Positions 1 through 6,565 of a DNA stretch of 12,519 nt are shown here, one piece after another; the stretch's first letter is position 1, and every line of letters begins with the position of its first letter. Source of the DNA: Flavobacterium sp. Its GTDB lineage: Bacteria; Bacteroidota; Bacteroidia; Flavobacteriales; Flavobacteriaceae. The stretch is taken from positions 1-12,519 of the forward strand of contig JAUXNR010000544.1 in NCBI GenBank assembly GCA_030682755.1. The letters are read 5' to 3'. The position numbers and the translations under genes were made by a program. The notes below the pieces were generated by a model. That model did not search any database, was not told the DNA's origin, and worked only from the letters and a program-made list of their open reading frames with translations.

Positions 1-104
1 ACAGTCACGACCACTGCTTCGGGTTCTTTTTCAAAAATGGCCAACTCGTTTATCAGTTCTAAAACGGCCGGCATGTCTTCAGGAACTGCTTTTCTGATTT
101 GCAC
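1..104 (-). CDS. GNAT family N-acetyltransferase, N-terminal fragment
   Basis: Reading the minus strand from position 104 gives VQIRKAVPEDMPAVLELI, continuing NELAIFEKEPEAVVVT to the window edge. This is the usual opening of a GNAT acetyltransferase: first beta strand, then the 'R.A..eD...v..Li.eLA.fE' helix. Such enzymes move an acetyl group from acetyl-CoA to an amine; the substrate cannot be told from this fragment, and the acetyl-CoA binding motif lies outside the window. The start is uncertain. The frame is open back to a TAA at 129-131, but the codons between it and the GTG at 102-104 read FCFLKKYS and contain no ATG or TTG. I therefore use the GTG; the first in-frame ATG (70-72) would cut into the conserved domain. 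The gene is divergent from fbp and has a -7 element just upstream. Family call good, start weak. Confidence 0.75.
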   Translation of the reverse strand, partial: MQIRKAVPEDMPAVLELINELAIFEKEPEAVVVT

Positions 105-123
105 GCTATATTTTTTAAGGAAA

Positions 124-131
124 CAAAATTA
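124..131 (-). promoter_or_regulatory. Bacteroidota-type -7 element (TAATTTTG) for the GNAT gene
   Basis: On the minus strand this reads TAATTTTG, a full match to the TAnnTTTG -7 consensus of Bacteroidota sigma factor promoters. It ends 19 bases before the proposed GTG start, so the leader would be short. I see no TTG or TTTG at the usual 17-23 base distance upstream, so support rests on the -7 element and its placement. Confidence 0.4.
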
Positions 132-221
132 CGATTCTAAAAATTGATTTGAATAATATTTTCATAGGTATCACAAAAATATCGATATTTGTGCCACTAA
201 CACAACTACATCGATTTCGTA

Positions 222-1232
222 ATGGAAGAACGCAACAAAACCCTAGGTGAGTTTATCATCGAAAAGCAAGAAGAGTTTCAATATTCAACCGGAGAGCTTT
301 CCAGAATCATTAATTCTATTCGATTAGCTGCTAAAGTGGTTAATTATAAAGTGAATAAAGCCGGTTTGGTAGATATTGTCGGAGCAGCCGGAGAACAAAA
401 TATTCAAGGTGAAGACCAACAAAAATTGGATGTTTATGCTAATGAAGTGTTTATCCAAACGTTAATCAACCGTGAGATTGTTTGCGGAATTGCTTCAGAA
501 GAAAATGACGAATTCATTACCGTGGCCGGAAGTGATAAAAGCCATAACAACAAATATGTTGTGCTAATGGATCCGTTAGACGGTTCTTCAAACATTGACG
601 TAAACGTTTCTGTGGGAACTATTTTTTCGGTTTACAGACGAATAACACCAATCGGTTCGCCGGCAACTTCCGAAGATTTTCTGCAACCCGGCGTTAATCA
701 AGTTGCGGCTGGTTATGTGATTTACGGCACATCAACCATGTTAGTTTACACAACGGGACATGGCGTTAACGGATTTACATTAAATCCGGCTATCGGTGCA
801 TTTTATTTGTCGCATCCCAACATGAGATATTCTGAGACAGGAAACATATATTCCATTAATGAAGGAAATTATATCCATTTTCCGCAAGGGGTAAAAGATT
901 ACCTCAAATATTGTCAATCGGAAGAAGAAGACAGACCTTATACATCAAGATATATTGGTAGTTTGGTTTCTGATTTTCACAGAAACATGATAAAAGGAGG
1001 AATTTATATTTATCCAACCAGTTCAAAAGCTCCAAACGGAAAGTTACGCTTGCTTTATGAATGTAACCCTATGGCTTTTATTGCAGAACAAGCAGGAGGC
1101 AAAGCGTCTGATGGTTACAATAGAATTATGGAAATTCAACCCACTGAACTCCACGAAAGAGCTCCGTTTTTTTGTGGAAGTAAAAAAATGGTAGAAAAAG
1201 CTGAAGAGTTTATGGCAAAGTATAAACTCTAA
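222..1232 (+). CDS. fbp: Class I fructose-1,6-bisphosphatase
   Basis: Hydrolyses fructose 1,6-bisphosphate to fructose 6-phosphate in the cytoplasm, the committed step of gluconeogenesis. At 336 residues it has the normal length for the class I (FBPase/inositol monophosphatase fold) family. Visible landmarks are [14 protein letters not shown] (57-70), the metal-binding SEEN (92-95), the signature [10 protein letters not shown] (117-126), [18 protein letters not shown] (243-260; substrate region) and [10 protein letters not shown] (274-283), whose Glu280 is a metal ligand in the family. The N-terminal helix with YSTGEL (21-26) and the Lys-Tyr pair at 111-112 match the AMP-inhibitor site of the animal and enterobacterial enzymes, so AMP inhibition is likely (inference). 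The ATG at 222 is the first in frame and gives a typical N-terminus. The gene stands alone, is divergent from the GNAT gene, and is followed by its own terminator. Upstream, GATATTTG at 184-191 is one base from the -7 consensus but has no good -33 partner. Confidence 0.97.
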   Translation: MEERNKTLGEFIIEKQEEFQYSTGELSRIINSIRLAAKVVNYKVNKAGLVDIVGAAGEQNIQGEDQQKLDVYANEVFIQTLINREIVCGIASEENDEFITVAGSDKSHNNKYVVLMDPLDGSSNIDVNVSVGTIFSVYRRITPIGSPATSEDFLQPGVNQVAAGYVIYGTSTMLVYTTGHGVNGFTLNPAIGAFYLSHPNMRYSETGNIYSINEGNYIHFPQGVKDYLKYCQSEEEDRPYTSRYIGSLVSDFHRNMIKGGIYIYPTSSKAPNGKLRLLYECNPMAFIAEQAGGKASDGYNRIMEIQPTELHERAPFFCGSKKMVEKAEEFMAKYKL

Positions 1233-1256
1233 GCAGTAAAATAGTAACACAAAACT

Positions 1257-1284
1257 AAAGTCTTGATTCTTCAAGGCTTTTTTT
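1257..1284 (+). terminator. Rho-independent terminator of fbp
   Basis: AAAGTCTTGA (1257-1266), loop TTCT, then TCAAGGCTTT (1271-1280) followed by more T. The ten-base stem pairs fully if one G-T wobble is allowed and ends in a run of seven T. It begins 25 bases after the fbp stop. The opposite strand has a poorer T run (TTTAGTTTT), so it might also serve weakly for the convergent lipoprotein gene. Confidence 0.8.
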
Positions 1285-1311
1285 AATTAAACTGAAGCTG
1301 GATTTCTTTGA

Positions 1312-1593
1312 TTAATCACAACCCGGAAAATCATTACAATCAAAATCTTCACAATCGGTAAAGCCATCCCCGTCATCGTCAATGCCATTGTCACAAATTT
1401 CAACAGCACAAAACGGACTTTCATTACAATCAAAGTCAGCACAGTCAATAAATCCATCTCCGTCATCATCTATTCCATTGTTACAAATTTCAACCTTTTT
1501 TTTGTCATCGCTGGAGCAGTGAATCAAAAGAAGCGTTAAAGAAATGAAATAGAAAAGAATGAGTGTTCTGAGTGGTAAAAGTAGTGGTTTCAT
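1312..1593 (-). CDS. Small Asp/Cys-rich lipoprotein with two MopE-like repeats
   Basis: A 93-residue predicted lipoprotein. Residues 1-25 form a signal peptide ending LLLIHC, with Cys26 as the lipid-attachment residue; His at -1 is unusual, since Gly, Ala or Ser is normal there. SSDDKKK follows, similar to the acidic Ser/Asp stretch that directs Bacteroidota lipoproteins to the cell surface. The rest is two exact-length 30-residue repeats (34-63 and 64-93), each built as VEIC(N/D)NGIDDDGDGF, then (I/T)DC.DFDC and a final Cys. The DDDGDG core resembles EF-hand-like calcium loops, and the unit resembles the short Asp/Cys repeat of the MopE 'Cu-binding' Pfam family, although that family name does not prove copper binding in this protein. 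Each repeat has four Cys, which could form disulfides outside the cytoplasm. Function unknown; calcium-stabilised surface protein is the best guess. The gene is monocistronic, convergent with fbp. Confidence 0.8.
   Translation of the reverse strand: MKPLLLPLRTLILFYFISLTLLLIHCSSDDKKKVEICNNGIDDDGDGFIDCADFDCNESPFCAVEICDNGIDDDGDGFTDCEDFDCNDFPGCD
1315..1494 (-). repeat. Two tandem 90-bp coding repeats in the lipoprotein gene
   Basis: Unit 1 is 1405-1494 and unit 2 is 1315-1404, each 30 codons, and they fill the gene from the end of the lipoprotein spacer to the stop. The protein copies differ at about nine of thirty positions, mostly near the C-terminal end of the unit, while the GIDDDGDGF core and all four Cys are kept. 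The pattern suggests an old duplication held by selection on the metal loop and the cysteines. Confidence 0.85.
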
Positions 1594-1723
1594 AATTTGA
1601 AGTTTTAGTTACTAAATTGTTGAAACATAATTGATTGTATAAATATAACCCAAAAAAAGGGCATATTTTGATTTTTAATGTTAAAGTTGACTTTTTCTAA
1701 AGAAATCAACCTTTTCAAAACAT

Positions 1724-1748
1724 AAAAAAAGCCTTGAAAAATCAAGGC
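1724..1748 (-). terminator. Rho-independent terminator of the TerB-like gene
   Basis: On the minus strand GCCTTGA (1748-1742), a four-base loop, TCAAGGC (1737-1731), then seven T (1730-1724). It starts 8 bases after the stop codon of the TerB-like gene. The stem has nearly the same sequence as the fbp terminator. Confidence 0.85.
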
Positions 1749-1756
1749 CTGTTTTA

Positions 1757-2188
1757 TTATTTATTCATGTGTTGCATTTCAAAAATAAAAGTGTCTAAAT
1801 CTACATTTAAAACCAGCAACGACAAGGCTTTATCAACTATATAATTTACATTGCTTGGTGTAAAACCCAAGGCTAACGAAAATTTAGTTAAAATTTCTTT
1901 TTGCTTAGGTCCCAAAACATGATCTGCATAAACCATTCGGGCTAAATCATACAAACGCTCTAATCTATGAATGTATAAATAAGGCGGATTGATTGGATAT
2001 TTCATCGGATTTTCCATGATTTCTTCATACTCGTCTTTAGAAATTTCTAAATTACGAGCCAATCGATCTATAAATTCTTTTTCTTCGGGTGTAATTTCAC
2101 CATCGCTTAAAGCTACTCTTACAATTGCTGAAAAGTGACCTTTGTTTCGGTTTTTAAAACCACTATCAAATAAATCTGAAATTGACAT
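1757..2188 (-). CDS. TerB/DjlA-like helical domain protein
   Basis: A 143-residue soluble protein made almost entirely of a TerB-like (DjlA N-terminal-like) all-helical domain. Two similar half-motifs can be seen: VALSDGEITPEEKEFIDRLA (25-44) and MVYADHVLGPKQKEIL (85-100), each a helix, an acidic turn (ASP-GLY-GLU or ASP-HIS), then a charged helix. This is the pattern by which TerB-type proteins are recognised. Homologues are often labelled tellurite resistance, but there is no terZABCDE cluster here, so that label should not be read as function; a metal-sensing or scaffolding role is only a guess. No signal peptide or membrane helix. The N-terminus MSISDLFDSGF looks natural, and a -7 element lies just upstream. 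It ends in a strong terminator and so forms a single-gene unit, divergent from the HupE gene. Confidence 0.7.
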   Translation of the reverse strand: MSISDLFDSGFKNRNKGHFSAIVRVALSDGEITPEEKEFIDRLARNLEISKDEYEEIMENPMKYPINPPYLYIHRLERLYDLARMVYADHVLGPKQKEILTKFSLALGFTPSNVNYIVDKALSLLVLNVDLDTFIFEMQHMNK

Positions 2189-2213
2189 ACTTCTTTGTTA
2201 ATTATTGGTATTG

Positions 2214-2221
2214 CAAATATA
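2214..2221 (-). promoter_or_regulatory. -7 element (TATATTTG) for the TerB-like gene
   Basis: Minus-strand TATATTTG, a full TAnnTTTG match, 25 bases before the ATG at 2188. No clear -33 TTG is found at the standard spacing. Confidence 0.5.
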
Positions 2222-2294
2222 ATTCTAATTCTTTTTTCTGAATAATTTTCACAAGCTTTTAATTGCGAAAACATACTTTTTTCGAAATAAATCG

Positions 2295-2302
2295 TAAGTT
2301 TG
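2295..2302 (+). promoter_or_regulatory. -7 element (TAAGTTTG) for the HupE-deaminase-protease group
   Basis: TAAGTTTG matches TAnnTTTG fully and lies 28 bases before the ATG at 2331. The -33 region is T-rich (TTTTTTCG) but lacks a proper TTG. It would drive the three closely spaced genes that follow. Confidence 0.5.
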
Positions 2303-2330
2303 AGGGCCTCAAATCATTAAATCTTTAGTT

Positions 2331-2924
2331 ATGTCTGAATTCTGGGTTTATTTTACAGTCGGATTAAAACATGTTTTAGATATTCATGCTTATGATCACG
2401 TACTTTTTTTAATTGCTTTAACAGTACCTTATTCCTTTAAAGATTGGAAAAGGGTTTTAATTTTGGTAACACTTTTTACGGTTGGACATACTTTGTCATT
2501 ACTGCTTTCCGTTTATGAAATTGTGATGATCAAAGAATCTTTGGTTGAATTTCTTATTCCCATAACAATCTTGATTACTGCTTTTTTTCACTTGTTTACT
2601 GCCGGAAAATCCGGGAAAAAAGAAAGTATTAGCGTTGTGGCATTCATTACGCTTTTCTTTGGAATCATTCACGGATTAGGATTTTCAAATTACTTTAAAA
2701 CGATTGTTCCAGGAGAAGCTTCTTCAAAATTAGTTCCATTACTTGAGTTTGCTTTGGGAATTGAAGCCGCTCAACTCATAGTGGTTTTCTTAGTGTTGAT
2801 TGTATCGTTTGTAGTACAAACGTTCTTTCGATTCTCAAAAAGAGATTGGACTTTGGTTGCAACAGCCTTTGTAATTGGTGTTGTGATTCCTATGTTAATT
2901 GAAAGCCCGATTTGGAACAGATAA
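2331..2924 (+). CDS. HupE/UreJ-family membrane protein
   Basis: A 197-residue protein with about six hydrophobic helices. The N-terminal block GLKHVLDIHAYDHVLF (11-26) with His14, Asp17, His19, Asp22 and His23, then GHT (52-54), and FGIIHGLGFS (110-119) are the hallmarks of HupE/UreJ-type proteins, which are predicted or known nickel (or other transition metal) permeases. The conserved His and Asp inside predicted helices fit a metal path through the inner membrane. The substrate is not defined: no hydrogenase, urease or nickel-enzyme gene is in the window, and many Bacteroidota carry this gene outside such clusters. Only 25 bases separate it from the dCMP deaminase, with the protease following 17 bases after that, so co-transcription from the -7 element at 2295 is likely. 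Confidence 0.8.
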   Translation: MSEFWVYFTVGLKHVLDIHAYDHVLFLIALTVPYSFKDWKRVLILVTLFTVGHTLSLLLSVYEIVMIKESLVEFLIPITILITAFFHLFTAGKSGKKESISVVAFITLFFGIIHGLGFSNYFKTIVPGEASSKLVPLLEFALGIEAAQLIVVFLVLIVSFVVQTFFRFSKRDWTLVATAFVIGVVIPMLIESPIWNR

Positions 2925-2949
2925 ATACCTTAAAATTGGTTGTTAAAAA

Positions 2950-3378
2950 ATGAATAAAAAGAAACGTACTAAATACGATAAAGCCTACCTTCGTATAGCG
3001 AAAGAGTGGAGTAGGTTGTCTTATTGCAAACGAAAACAAGTTGGAGCGATTATTGTAAAAGACCGAATGATTATTTCTGATGGTTACAACGGTACGCCTT
3101 CCGGATTTGAAAATTGTTGTGAAGATGATGAAGGCATGACCAAATGGTATGTGTTACATGCTGAGGCCAATGCCATACTCAAAGTGGCCGGCTCAACACA
3201 ATCTTGTGAAGGAGCAACGTTATATATTACGCTTTCGCCATGCAAAGAATGCAGTAAACTAATTCATCAAGCCGGAATTACCAGAGTGGTTTATTTTGAA
3301 GGATATAAAGATGACAGCGGTATTGAATTTCTGAAAAAAGCAGGCGTAGAAGTAGAATTAATCAATGACTTAGAATAA
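2950..3378 (+). CDS. dCMP deaminase family protein
   Basis: Zinc-dependent deaminase, 142 residues, the normal length for the dCMP/ComEB-type cytidine-deoxycytidylate family. It most likely converts dCMP to dUMP, feeding thymidylate synthase. Seen in sequence: HAEANAI (70-76), where His70 binds zinc and Glu72 is the proton shuttle; SPCKEC (96-101), with zinc ligands Cys98 and Cys101; and GYNGTPSGFENC (45-56), the substrate-side motif typical of deoxycytidylate deaminases and not of tRNA or cytosine deaminases. The start ATG at 2950 gives a short basic leader MNKKKRTKYD common in this family. It sits between the HupE-like and S41 protease genes in a likely three-gene transcript. Allosteric control by dCTP/dTTP, known in some family members, cannot be judged from sequence alone. 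Confidence 0.9.
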   Translation: MNKKKRTKYDKAYLRIAKEWSRLSYCKRKQVGAIIVKDRMIISDGYNGTPSGFENCCEDDEGMTKWYVLHAEANAILKVAGSTQSCEGATLYITLSPCKECSKLIHQAGITRVVYFEGYKDDSGIEFLKKAGVEVELINDLE

Positions 3379-3395
3379 TTAGTAGATAATTATAC

Positions 3396-4967
3396 ATGAA
3401 AATGGATAAAAAATATTGGCCGGTAGTACTTTTTACCGCAATTGCTTTTGGAGTTCTTATCGGAGGCAAGCTCAGTATTTTTGGCAAACAGGAAACCCTT
3501 ATTTCCAATTCACATAAATTTAAATTAAACCGACTTATCGATTTTATTGAAAGAGAATATGTGGACAACGTTAATACAGACAGCATTGTTGATTTAACGG
3601 TTAACGGAATTTTAGAAAAACTCGACCCGCATTCTGTTTACATTTCCAAAAACGAACAAACTTTTGTAGCAGAATCCATGAGAGGTGATTTTGTAGGCAT
3701 TGGCGTGAATTTTTACATTTATAAAGATACCGTGGCGGTAATTAAACCCCTGATTGGCGGACCTTCTGAAAAAGCAGGTATAAAATCAGGCGACCGAATT
3801 TTATTTGCAGATAACTACCAACTTTTTGGAAAAAACTTGCCTAATGATAGCTTGTATGCCAAACTCAAAGGAACTGTTGGGTCTGATATTACGCTGACAG
3901 TTTACAGAAAAAGTGAAAATAAAAAACTGAAAATTAAATTAAAACGCGATGTCATTCCTATCAAAAGTGTGGATGTAGCTTTAATGATTTCAGAAGATAT
4001 TGGTTTTATAAAAGTTAATCGATTTTCTGAAACAACCTATCAGGAATTTAAAAAAGGATTGGATAAAATTATTGCTCAAGGAGCAAAAAGTGTCATTGTT
4101 GATTTACGGGACAATGGCGGAGGATACCTCGAAAAAGCAGTTCAAATGGCCGACGACTTTTTAGAAGAAGATGCTCTTATCGTTTTTACAAAAAACAAAA
4201 AAGGAAGAATTGATAAAACAAAAGCCACCAAAAAAGGGGTTTTTGAAAAAGGAAAAGTATTTGTCTTATTGAACGAAAATTCAGCTTCCGCTTCAGAAAT
4301 TTTTGCAGGTGCCATACAAGATAATGACCGCGGAATTATTGTGGGTCGTCGTTCCTTCGGAAAAGGGTTGGTGCAACGCGAAATGGAGTTGGGTGATGGT
4401 TCTGTGGTCCGATTAACAGTGGCAAGATATTACACGCCTTCCGGACGTTCTATTCAGAAATCCTATGAGAATGGAAATGAAGCTTATTACAGCGAATTTG
4501 ACAAACGCTTTGAAAGTGGCGAATTGTATGAACGCGATAGCATCAAAGTGAAAGACAGTTTGATTTTTAAAACCAAAAAGGGAAGAACAGTTTATGGTGG
4601 CGGCGGAATTGTGCCCGATATTTTTGTGTCACTTCAAAGCAAACATAGCGAAGATGCCCTGGAATTAATGATGCAATCCGGCGTTGTGAGTTATTTTGTA
4701 TTTGAAGAATTGGACCGCGACAGAAAAACGTTTGCAAACCTTAACTTTGAAAGTTTTGTAATTAAAATGGAATATACGGATTTGTATTTTAACAACTTTC
4801 AAAGTTATTTGAATGCCAATGGAATTAACGTCCAATTAAACAAAAACAAACCGCTTGTCAAAAGATATTTGATGGGAGAATTTGCCAGACAACTTTTTGA
4901 TGACGAAAAATACTATGAAATTATCTTGAAAAATGATTTGATGGTGCAAGAGGTCTTGAAACAATAA
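3396..4967 (+). CDS. S41 family carboxy-terminal processing peptidase (CtpA/Prc-like)
   Basis: A 523-residue periplasmic or membrane-anchored serine protease. Residues 7-24 form one hydrophobic segment (signal anchor or uncleaved signal). A PDZ domain follows at about 95-172, with GVNFYIYKDTVAVIKPL and SEKAGIKSGDRIL. The S41 catalytic domain is at about 195-355: VDLRDNGGG (235-243), NENSASASEIF (293-303) and RRSFGKGLVQ (318-327). By alignment with E. coli Prc, Ser298, Lys323 and Gln327 form the Ser/Lys catalytic site, and all are present. The roughly 110-residue C-terminal tail after VPDIF (406-410) is helical and lacks a recognised domain. Such proteases trim or degrade envelope proteins from their C-termini; the substrate here is unknown. 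ATGs at 3396 and 3402 are both possible starts. It is the last gene of the likely group with the HupE-like and deaminase genes. Confidence 0.92.
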   Translation: MKMDKKYWPVVLFTAIAFGVLIGGKLSIFGKQETLISNSHKFKLNRLIDFIEREYVDNVNTDSIVDLTVNGILEKLDPHSVYISKNEQTFVAESMRGDFVGIGVNFYIYKDTVAVIKPLIGGPSEKAGIKSGDRILFADNYQLFGKNLPNDSLYAKLKGTVGSDITLTVYRKSENKKLKIKLKRDVIPIKSVDVALMISEDIGFIKVNRFSETTYQEFKKGLDKIIAQGAKSVIVDLRDNGGGYLEKAVQMADDFLEEDALIVFTKNKKGRIDKTKATKKGVFEKGKVFVLLNENSASASEIFAGAIQDNDRGIIVGRRSFGKGLVQREMELGDGSVVRLTVARYYTPSGRSIQKSYENGNEAYYSEFDKRFESGELYERDSIKVKDSLIFKTKKGRTVYGGGGIVPDIFVSLQSKHSEDALELMMQSGVVSYFVFEELDRDRKTFANLNFESFVIKMEYTDLYFNNFQSYLNANGINVQLNKNKPLVKRYLMGEFARQLFDDEKYYEIILKNDLMVQEVLKQ

Positions 4968-5027
4968 ATTTTTATTTCAGGTTTCAGGTCGTAATTTAGG
5001 ATCATATTTTGGATTTTTCAGTTATTC

Positions 5028-5054
5028 AACCCGCAATTTTCAAACCCGCAATTT
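5028..5054. repeat. Short direct repeat in the convergent intergenic gap
   Basis: AACCCGCAATTT occurs at 5028-5039 and again at 5043-5054, period 15, between the protease stop and the stop of the oxidoreductase gene; the second copy runs into the last two bases of the latter. A second small tandem, TTCAGGT repeated twice, lies near 4976-4989. No hairpin terminator is visible in this 85-base gap. Probably slippage products without function. Confidence 0.6.
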
Positions 5055-5664
5055 ATTTCCTCACACTATCATGCACCTGAACATGCACACCATCATTCCA
5101 CAACGTTAAAATATCCGTTGCCACGGCAGCACCACTTCCTGCGGCTATAGACAATTGACTTCGCCATCCGGCAAGCGTTCCGCAAACATAAATGCCGTCT
5201 TTAACCAAATGGTCGTGATTCTTTAATTGAATACGGTTTTTCTCAACAATCGTTTTTTGATGTGGCATAACATAGTCTTCTAAACCTTCAATCGTGAACG
5301 GATTTCCGGCACCGATGCCAATAACGATTAGTTTTGTTTTATAAACAGTTTTGTTCGTAATAACAGAAAAATCTCCGTTCTCGCCTTCAATTCGCAATAC
5401 TTTTTCATTCGGAAATTGGGTAATGTGCGGATAAAGTGTTTGCAATTGATCCAAAGTCTCAACCAATAAAGTAGCACCTAATGTTCCTGCAGAAATTCCG
5501 TAAGCATTGTTAAATATAGCGTCTTGTAAAGAAGATGATTTTTGATGGGCAATAATACCAATGCGTTTAGAAACAACAAATGGTTTTTTGTGAGCAGACC
5601 CCAGAATTAAAGCACAAGAAACCGACGAAACACCGCCACCAATGAGAAGAGCATCAAATTGCAT
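5053..5664 (-). CDS. Half-size FAD-dependent oxidoreductase-like protein
   Basis: A 203-residue protein resembling thioredoxin reductase/AhpF-type flavoproteins with the middle missing. The N-terminal Rossmann segment is FDALLIGGGVSSVSCALILG (3-22). A second strand-turn, LIVIGIGAG (112-120), is followed by the C-terminal FAD-type segment DGIYVCGTLAGWRSQLS (156-172) and AAGSGAAVATDI (174-185). The NADPH-binding domain and redox CxxC found in thioredoxin reductases (about 310 residues) are absent, so it cannot be a normal reductase. Several usual FAD contacts are also changed: the third Gly of GxGxxG is Ser14, no acidic residue is evident at the end of the second beta strand (VVSKR), and the usual Gly-Asp of the C-terminal motif is Gly162-Thr163. 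It may bind flavin differently or have another role. Its ATG shares one base with the stop of the upstream 65-residue membrane gene (TAATG), implying translational coupling. Confidence 0.7.
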   Translation of the reverse strand: MQFDALLIGGGVSSVSCALILGSAHKKPFVVSKRIGIIAHQKSSSLQDAIFNNAYGISAGTLGATLLVETLDQLQTLYPHITQFPNEKVLRIEGENGDFSVITNKTVYKTKLIVIGIGAGNPFTIEGLEDYVMPHQKTIVEKNRIQLKNHDHLVKDGIYVCGTLAGWRSQLSIAAGSGAAVATDILTLWNDGVHVQVHDSVRK

Positions 5665-5861
5665 TAGTCCTTGAGTTTGTCTTCAATAGATTTTGACATT
5701 CTGAAAATCAATAGAATTAAAATAGCACAAAAGGAGGCTACAATCCCAATTAATCCAATCAAACTGTCGTTGCTGAAAATATTGTTAAAATCAAGTTGCG
5801 TAACATTAAAAACAATTAATGCAATAGCAAGAATAAATAATATGTAATGTAAAATTTTCAT
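5664..5861 (-). CDS. Small two-helix membrane protein of unknown function
   Basis: Sixty-five residues with two hydrophobic segments, about 3-22 (LHYILFILAIALIVFNV) and 33-54 (DSLIGLIGIVASFCAILILL), joined by a short acidic/Asn loop (DFNNIFSND) and ending in a charged tail SKSIEDKLKD. The topology suggests a small inner-membrane hairpin. I do not recognise a family. The gene has the best promoter in the window directly upstream and overlaps the oxidoreductase by one base, so the two are probably made together and the small protein may anchor or partner the oxidoreductase (inference). The short hydrophobic frame alone would be weak evidence; the promoter and the stop-start overlap make it credible. 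Confidence 0.75.
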   Translation of the reverse strand: MKILHYILFILAIALIVFNVTQLDFNNIFSNDSLIGLIGIVASFCAILILLIFRMSKSIEDKLKD

Positions 5862-5877
5862 AGAAGTAATTCTGATA

Positions 5878-5906
5878 CAAAGGTATTAAATGAAGAACTA
5901 TACAAA
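5878..5906 (-). promoter_or_regulatory. Complete Bacteroidota promoter for the 65-residue gene and oxidoreductase
   Basis: Minus strand TTTG (5906-5903), 17-base spacer, TACCTTTG (5885-5878). This matches both the -33 TTTG and -7 TAnnTTTG elements at an accepted spacing, and it ends 16 bases before the ATG at 5861. The -33 element lies in the last codons of marC, so these two genes can be transcribed separately from marC. Confidence 0.75.
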
Positions 5907-6473
5907 AAGACCTTTAACATTAGCGGCAAATAATTTAACAGCTATAGCCAGAAGCACAACACCAAAGACTTTTCGGATAACACTCAAACCATTTTTGGTG
6001 AGCAATCGTTCAATTCGTGCAGATGATTTTAAAACACCATAAACCAATATAATATTGAGCACTATAGCCACAATAATGTTTATGGTTTGAAACTCAGCAC
6101 GAATAGATAAAATGGTAGTCATGGTTCCCGCTCCCGCAATTAACGGAAAAGCAATCGGAACAATTGAAGCCGAGGTAGATTCCTCATCGCGATACAATCG
6201 AATGCCTAAAATCATTTCTAACGCCAAAAAAAACAAAACAAAGGAACCGGCAACGGCAAACGAGTTGATGTCAATCCCAATTAAACTTAAAATGGTTTCA
6301 CCCACAAACAAAAATGCAATCATAATCACCGCGGCAACCAATGAGGCTTTTTCGGATTGAATGTGACCTACTTTTTGTCGCAAATCTATAATAATAGGAA
6401 TGCTTCCAACAATGTCAATTACGGCAAACAACACCATCGTCGCGGTAAAAATCTCTCTCAAATCTAATTCCAT
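5898..6473 (-). CDS. MarC family integral membrane protein
   Basis: A 191-residue protein with about six membrane helices, the normal size for the MarC family (often annotated 'multiple antibiotic resistance', a name not supported by later work on E. coli MarC; true function unknown). Seen: LFAVIDIVGSIPIIIDL (15-31), which matches the conserved 'D.vG.iPiFl' first-helix motif; IAFPLIAGAGTMTT (107-120), equivalent to 'P...aGPG.i' opening the second half; and LFAANVKGLF (181-190), like the usual C-terminal 'NGi.gff'. The Ala115 in AGAG replaces the more usual Pro. ATG at 6473 gives the expected short N-terminus before helix 1. The gene is divergent from DUF3109, with its own -7 element, and lies 36 bases upstream of the 65-residue gene. 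Confidence 0.9.
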   Translation of the reverse strand: MELDLREIFTATMVLFAVIDIVGSIPIIIDLRQKVGHIQSEKASLVAAVIMIAFLFVGETILSLIGIDINSFAVAGSFVLFFLALEMILGIRLYRDEESTSASIVPIAFPLIAGAGTMTTILSIRAEFQTINIIVAIVLNIILVYGVLKSSARIERLLTKNGLSVIRKVFGVVLLAIAVKLFAANVKGLFV

Positions 6474-6490
6474 GCTGTATAAATTTTGTG

Positions 6491-6498
6491 CAAAATTA
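6491..6498 (-). promoter_or_regulatory. -7 element (TAATTTTG) for marC
   Basis: Minus-strand TAATTTTG, full TAnnTTTG match, 17 bases before the ATG at 6473. No TTTG at the expected -33 position. Confidence 0.45.
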
Positions 6499-6565
6499 AA
6501 GCTTTAAAACGGCTTTTCCATAAAAATACCGTTTATAATATCAATCAGTTTCGCAGAAACCTTTG

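Noticed and set aside
1287..1469. Minus-strand frame rich in Met/Val/Ile inside the lipoprotein gene
   Set aside because: It is the shifted frame of the tandem 90-base repeat, so its own repeats are a by-product; no start signals.
1650..1662. CCCAAAAAAAGGG as a hairpin or operator before the lipoprotein gene
   Set aside because: Only a three-base stem around an A run; too little to call. Nearby TATATTTA (1640-1647, minus) is one base from the -7 consensus and has no -33.
1757..2188. Tellurite resistance locus
   Set aside because: A lone TerB-like domain without terZ, terA, terC, terD or terE is not evidence for tellurite resistance.
6112..6360. Plus-strand 82-codon frame opposite marC
   Set aside because: Low-complexity Lys/Ala/Asn shadow of MarC membrane helices.
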